This document shows, piece by piece, positions 61,004-64,000 of a stretch of 64,000 bases of DNA (positions within the stretch are counted from its first letter, which is position 1; every line of letters begins with the position of its first letter). The stretch comes from Limnobacter humi (GTDB lineage: Bacteria > Pseudomonadota > Gammaproteobacteria > Burkholderiales > Burkholderiaceae_B), in NCBI RefSeq assembly GCF_024518835.1, contig NZ_JANIGO010000001.1:124001-188000 (forward strand). The letters are read 5' to 3'. The position numbers and the translations under genes are program-made. The notes under the pieces are model-generated. The model saw nothing but the letters and a program-made list of their open reading frames with translations, searched no databases and was not told the DNA's origin.

Positions 61004-62542
61004 ATGAATGGCATACCTGTTATTGACCTTTTTGCTGGCCCGGGAGGGTTGTGCGAAGGTTTTGCATCTCTAACAAAAGGTGAATCGAGATGCTTTGAGA
61101 TTCGTGTTTCGATTGAGAAAGATCCTATCGCTCATAAGACTCTTTCACTTCGTGCTCTGTTCCGGTCCTTTCCTGTAGGGAAGGTCCCTGCTGCCTACTA
61201 TCAATATATCAGAGGGGAAATTTCACGGGAGCAGTTGGAAAGTGACCCAGTTGTAATTCCGTATGTCAAAAAATCATATGCTGAAGCTAGGTGCGCCGAA
61301 TTGGGGAAAAATGATCATAGTGAGATTGACTCTTGGATTCGGGATGGCCTTGCAGGTGCCAAAGAATGGGTCCTGATAGGTGGACCACCTTGTCAGGCTT
61401 ATTCAATCGTTGGCCGATCGAGGATGCGCGGCAATAATCCAAAGGAATTTGAGTCAGACAAGCGACATTTTCTTTACAAAGAATACTTGCGAATAATCAA
61501 GGAATTTTCTCCCTCTGTCTTCGTAATGGAAAATGTAAAAGGAATGCTGACCTCACAGCATTCGGGCTCATTAATATTTAACCGAATACTTGAAGATCTT
61601 CAGTTACCCGGAAACGGTCATGAATATCTGGTCAGATCATTTGTTGTTCCTGGCGAGATTAGTGACCCGGATGACTTTGTTATCAAGTCTGAGAATTTTG
61701 GAATCCCACAATCTAGGCACAGGGTCATACTGTTTGGCATCAGGGCCGATATTGCTGAGTCGGTGCCAGACCTAGTTAACCGTCCCGAACGTTTCTCATT
61801 GGAGCAGTCACCCTTAGTGTGCGCCCGGGATGTTCTTGATGGGCTGCCCCCGCTTCGAAGCAAGCTTTCAAACCGTTATGACGGGATGACCGACTCTGTC
61901 GCAAATTGGCAAAAGGCTCTTACTAACGGACTAAAGGTCCTCGAGAAGAAAAAAAGTGCGGTTCCACTGCGGGTGTTGGAACGTGCACAGTGGGCGGTGA
62001 CTAAGTCATGGATCCATAAGTCAACTGGTGGACAGTTCATCCAGTCGGATATCTCCATGAATGAACCTCTGGCTTCTTGGTACCTCGACCCCGAGATAGG
62101 TGGCGTAACGCTGCATGAGACGAGAAGCCATATGGAATCCGATCTGCATCGGTATTTGTTTGCCTCCTCATTCGCTCGAGAGGAAAAGAGATCACCGAGG
62201 TTGAGTGACTTTCCTCAAGCCTTGTTACCCAACCATCAAAATTTGAACAACGAATCAACGCCATTTCTAGACAGATTCCGAGTGCAGTTGCGTAATCAAC
62301 CATCGACAACAATCGTGTCCCACATTTCCAAGGATGGGCACTACTACATTCATCCCGAACCCTCACAGTGCCGTAGCCTAACGGTTCGCGAGGCTGCGCG
62401 CTTACAGACCTTCCCCGATAACTACTTTTTTGAGGGCAATAGAACACAGCAGTATCACCAAGTGGGCAATGCTGTCCCACCGCTATTGGCTAGGAAAATC
62501 GCTGAAATTGTCCTCAGGCTGTTGCAGTCGGCAGGTCTTTGA
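61004..62542 (+). CDS. DNA (cytosine-5-)-methyltransferase
   Basis: 512 residues. SAM-binding motif I VIDLFAGPGGLCEGF (6-20), catalytic motif IV IGGPPCQAYS (C130), motif VI VFVMENVKG, motif VIII PQSRHRVILFG, motif IX LTVREAARLQTFPDNYFF and motif X YHQVGNAVPPLLARKIA are complete. Between motifs I and IV there is an insert of about 50 residues compared with small enzymes such as HhaI. A long recognition region (about 240-430) implies a specific site, unknown. Likely the modification partner of a restriction system; converges on the AIPR gene. Confidence 0.94.
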   Translation: MNGIPVIDLFAGPGGLCEGFASLTKGESRCFEIRVSIEKDPIAHKTLSLRALFRSFPVGKVPAAYYQYIRGEISREQLESDPVVIPYVKKSYAEARCAELGKNDHSEIDSWIRDGLAGAKEWVLIGGPPCQAYSIVGRSRMRGNNPKEFESDKRHFLYKEYLRIIKEFSPSVFVMENVKGMLTSQHSGSLIFNRILEDLQLPGNGHEYLVRSFVVPGEISDPDDFVIKSENFGIPQSRHRVILFGIRADIAESVPDLVNRPERFSLEQSPLVCARDVLDGLPPLRSKLSNRYDGMTDSVANWQKALTNGLKVLEKKKSAVPLRVLERAQWAVTKSWIHKSTGGQFIQSDISMNEPLASWYLDPEIGGVTLHETRSHMESDLHRYLFASSFAREEKRSPRLSDFPQALLPNHQNLNNESTPFLDRFRVQLRNQPSTTIVSHISKDGHYYIHPEPSQCRSLTVREAARLQTFPDNYFFEGNRTQQYHQVGNAVPPLLARKIAEIVLRLLQSAGL

Positions 62543-62710
62543 ATTCTCCAGAAACCTAATTACCTTAAATCCAGCGAGCTAACCCTGCAGGCTGGACTTC
62601 AAGGGAGGCAGACGTCAAGTTGCACACCCAGATCTTCAGAACACACCATTCAAGTGCATGAAGTCTGGAGCGGGTTGTCACATACCTCAAACTATACCGG
62701 CCATTTTCTG

Positions 62711-64000
62711 TCAGCCGTTGTAGCGAACCTCTGGAATTCCTGTGGCTACAGGGGAGTAAGAAGCAGCGAAAACTGCATCCCTACACTCTGGCTTTTTGGC
62801 CCATTCCGAAATCATCTTACCACCAGCACTTTCGTGGAGAACCTCACTGACTTGGCGCGCCCATATCTCGATCTGTTTAAGGAGTTCATGGGAGACTGCC
62901 TGATTGCTCCAGATCTTATCGAGATCAATGCGATCACCCAACATCTTGGCGGTCACTGATACGGTATATGCCGTGATGTTTGCTTGGAAAGCTTGGAACA
63001 TGGGGCGGATCAGTTTTTGAGTATCGCGGTAGAGCTTTGCCTTCGCGATCATGGATTTGAAGTCGGCAGTAGAGGGCAGTTTGACTTCCTGTCCCTCCGG
63101 AGCAACGAGTGCTGACATGAAACGGTCAAAGTTTTTCTGGGAGCCGAGGCTGACGATCTCTGGTTTCTGAGCCCAGGCATTCAGATACTTTGCAAGATCC
63201 GTTTTGGTCAGGCGGCGACTCGTCGGGATCGCGTCCTTGATCTTCTTTAGCTTGGCAGGTGTTGTTCCTTCCCTAGCCAACAAGGTATTGTAGCTTCCTG
63301 CAGCGCGCTCATAGAACCACTGACTGACTCCATCTGGGCAGTACACATTACGGGAAATCTTTTCGATCTCCACATGGAATGGCTTGTTGGCTGAGAGGTC
63401 TGACTGTCTAACAGCGTTCTGGCTGTTCGCAAATCTGGAAATGTCTGAAACCAGGGCCTCTTCCTTGGCAGGGTCCTGAACTCTCATGACAATGATCTTT
63501 GCGGCCACTCTGACGCCGGACAAGTCGATTTCAGGATACTTCTTCTTTGTGAAGTACAGGGATGCAGTGGTCTGCCCACCGTTGACGATTTGAAGACCCT
63601 TGATCCATGCGATTCCGATCATACCGTCCAAGGAGTTCCCCAGCCTTATTTCGTCGGCGACCATAACAATGCCGTTGTTGTAGGCCATGAAGCGTTCAGG
63701 TGAATTTCTGAGAGTGTTTTGTATGCCGGCATTCACGCCTTTGCCCTTGACGCTCAAAAACGAACGAACGTTGGCTTCAAGAAGTCGCGCACCAAATTTT
63801 TCGTAAAGCAGGCGAAGAGCGTCACCGGGAACAGCGGTCAATGCGTAGTCATAGTCATCGTTCTGCCCATTGACGAATACGCATGGTAAGGGCTGACCAG
63901 ACAACTCATTGAAATCGATGACCAATTCGTCACGCGGCTTACCTTCAGAGATGTGGCGGTATAGCCGCTCAATATCCATAACCTCCAGCCTGACAGCCTT
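62711..64000 (-). CDS. AIPR family phage-resistance protein (5' end outside window)
   Basis: At least 429 residues; the frame stays open through 64000 with KAVRLEV before the Met at 63979, and family members are about 600 residues, so the true start lies beyond the window. AIPR pattern: ARLLEANVRSFLSVKGKGVN, NTLRNSPERFMAYNNGIVM, KGLQIVNGGQTTASLYFTKK, and ISRFANSQNAVRQSDLSANKPFH. These are hallmarks of the abortive-infection (AbiR/AIPR) family. It is commonly the last gene of operons with Z1 helicase, DUF4420 and a GHKL ATPase. The stop lies 168 bp from the methyltransferase stop. Confidence 0.88.
   Translation of the reverse strand, partial: KAVRLEVMDIERLYRHISEGKPRDELVIDFNELSGQPLPCVFVNGQNDDYDYALTAVPGDALRLLYEKFGARLLEANVRSFLSVKGKGVNAGIQNTLRNSPERFMAYNNGIVMVADEIRLGNSLDGMIGIAWIKGLQIVNGGQTTASLYFTKKKYPEIDLSGVRVAAKIIVMRVQDPAKEEALVSDISRFANSQNAVRQSDLSANKPFHVEIEKISRNVYCPDGVSQWFYERAAGSYNTLLAREGTTPAKLKKIKDAIPTSRRLTKTDLAKYLNAWAQKPEIVSLGSQKNFDRFMSALVAPEGQEVKLPSTADFKSMIAKAKLYRDTQKLIRPMFQAFQANITAYTVSVTAKMLGDRIDLDKIWSNQAVSHELLKQIEIWARQVSEVLHESAGGKMISEWAKKPECRDAVFAASYSPVATGIPEVRYNG

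Noticed and set aside
60810-61004. 64-codon leftward ORF upstream of the methyltransferase
   Set aside because: No recognisable motif or ribosome binding site; it occupies the likely promoter of the methyltransferase.

Overview
The window reads as chromosome of a betaproteobacterium of the order Burkholderiales. Support: the ffs-dnaX-ybaB-recR block, an AddAB-type (not RecBCD) helicase-nuclease, a CysB-type LysR gene fused by overlap to a cysTWA sulfate transporter, trxA-rho, and phoH-ybeY. A Limnobacter-like genus is a guess from gene content only. Most genes sit in tight co-directional runs with ATGA stop/start overlaps.

Layout. 1-11 kb: transaldolase, then leftward addB-addA, the SRP RNA, dnaX-ybaB-recR and a class III CoA-transferase. 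11-15.1 kb: trxA, rho, then a leftward envelope redox/repair group (MxKDx repeat protein, DUF1223 CxxC protein, exported MsrB and MsrA). 15.5-20.3 kb: a MarR-controlled tripartite efflux operon (marR, outer-membrane factor, EmrA-like, EmrB-like). 20.4-23.8 kb: tetR-dsrE divergent from a 4-hydroxybutyryl-CoA-dehydratase-like flavoprotein and a DsbA-fold isomerase, with a double palindromic operator between them. 23.8-29.5 kb: acyl-CoA ligase, DUF4105, cupin, NUDIX, solute-binding, SRPBCC and YkvA genes. 29.9-33.9 kb: a soluble chemoreceptor with five PAS domains and a triple-CheW protein. 33.8-36.3 kb: tgt, flavin reductase, nitroreductase. 36.3-42.6 kb: a seven-gene sulfate-uptake run (sbp, hydrolase, degenerate EAL, cysT, cysW, cysA, cysB). 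42.8-49.5 kb: three large unrecognised, effector-like proteins (one with a Josephin-like Cys/His/Asn signature) around an EamA transporter. 49.6-54.9 kb: pyrF, a two-component system, phoH-ybeY and a Phd/PIN toxin-antitoxin pair.

From tRNA-Lys (55057-55132) rightward the sequence is accessory and AT-richer. Two nearly identical integron attC sites and one further core site delimit gene cassettes with no integrase in view. Their cargo is an unknown possibly nuclease-like protein, a membrane-anchored protein with a HEPN RX4H motif, and an Mrr_N-HNH endonuclease cut by an IS21-family element (istA itself frameshifted). Then come a small orphan ORF, an internally deleted IS3-family element, a DNA cytosine-C5 methyltransferase, and an AIPR-family gene running off the right edge. 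The last two look like the edge of a MORC/Z1/DUF4420/AIPR-type restriction or anti-phage system whose other genes would lie beyond 64000.
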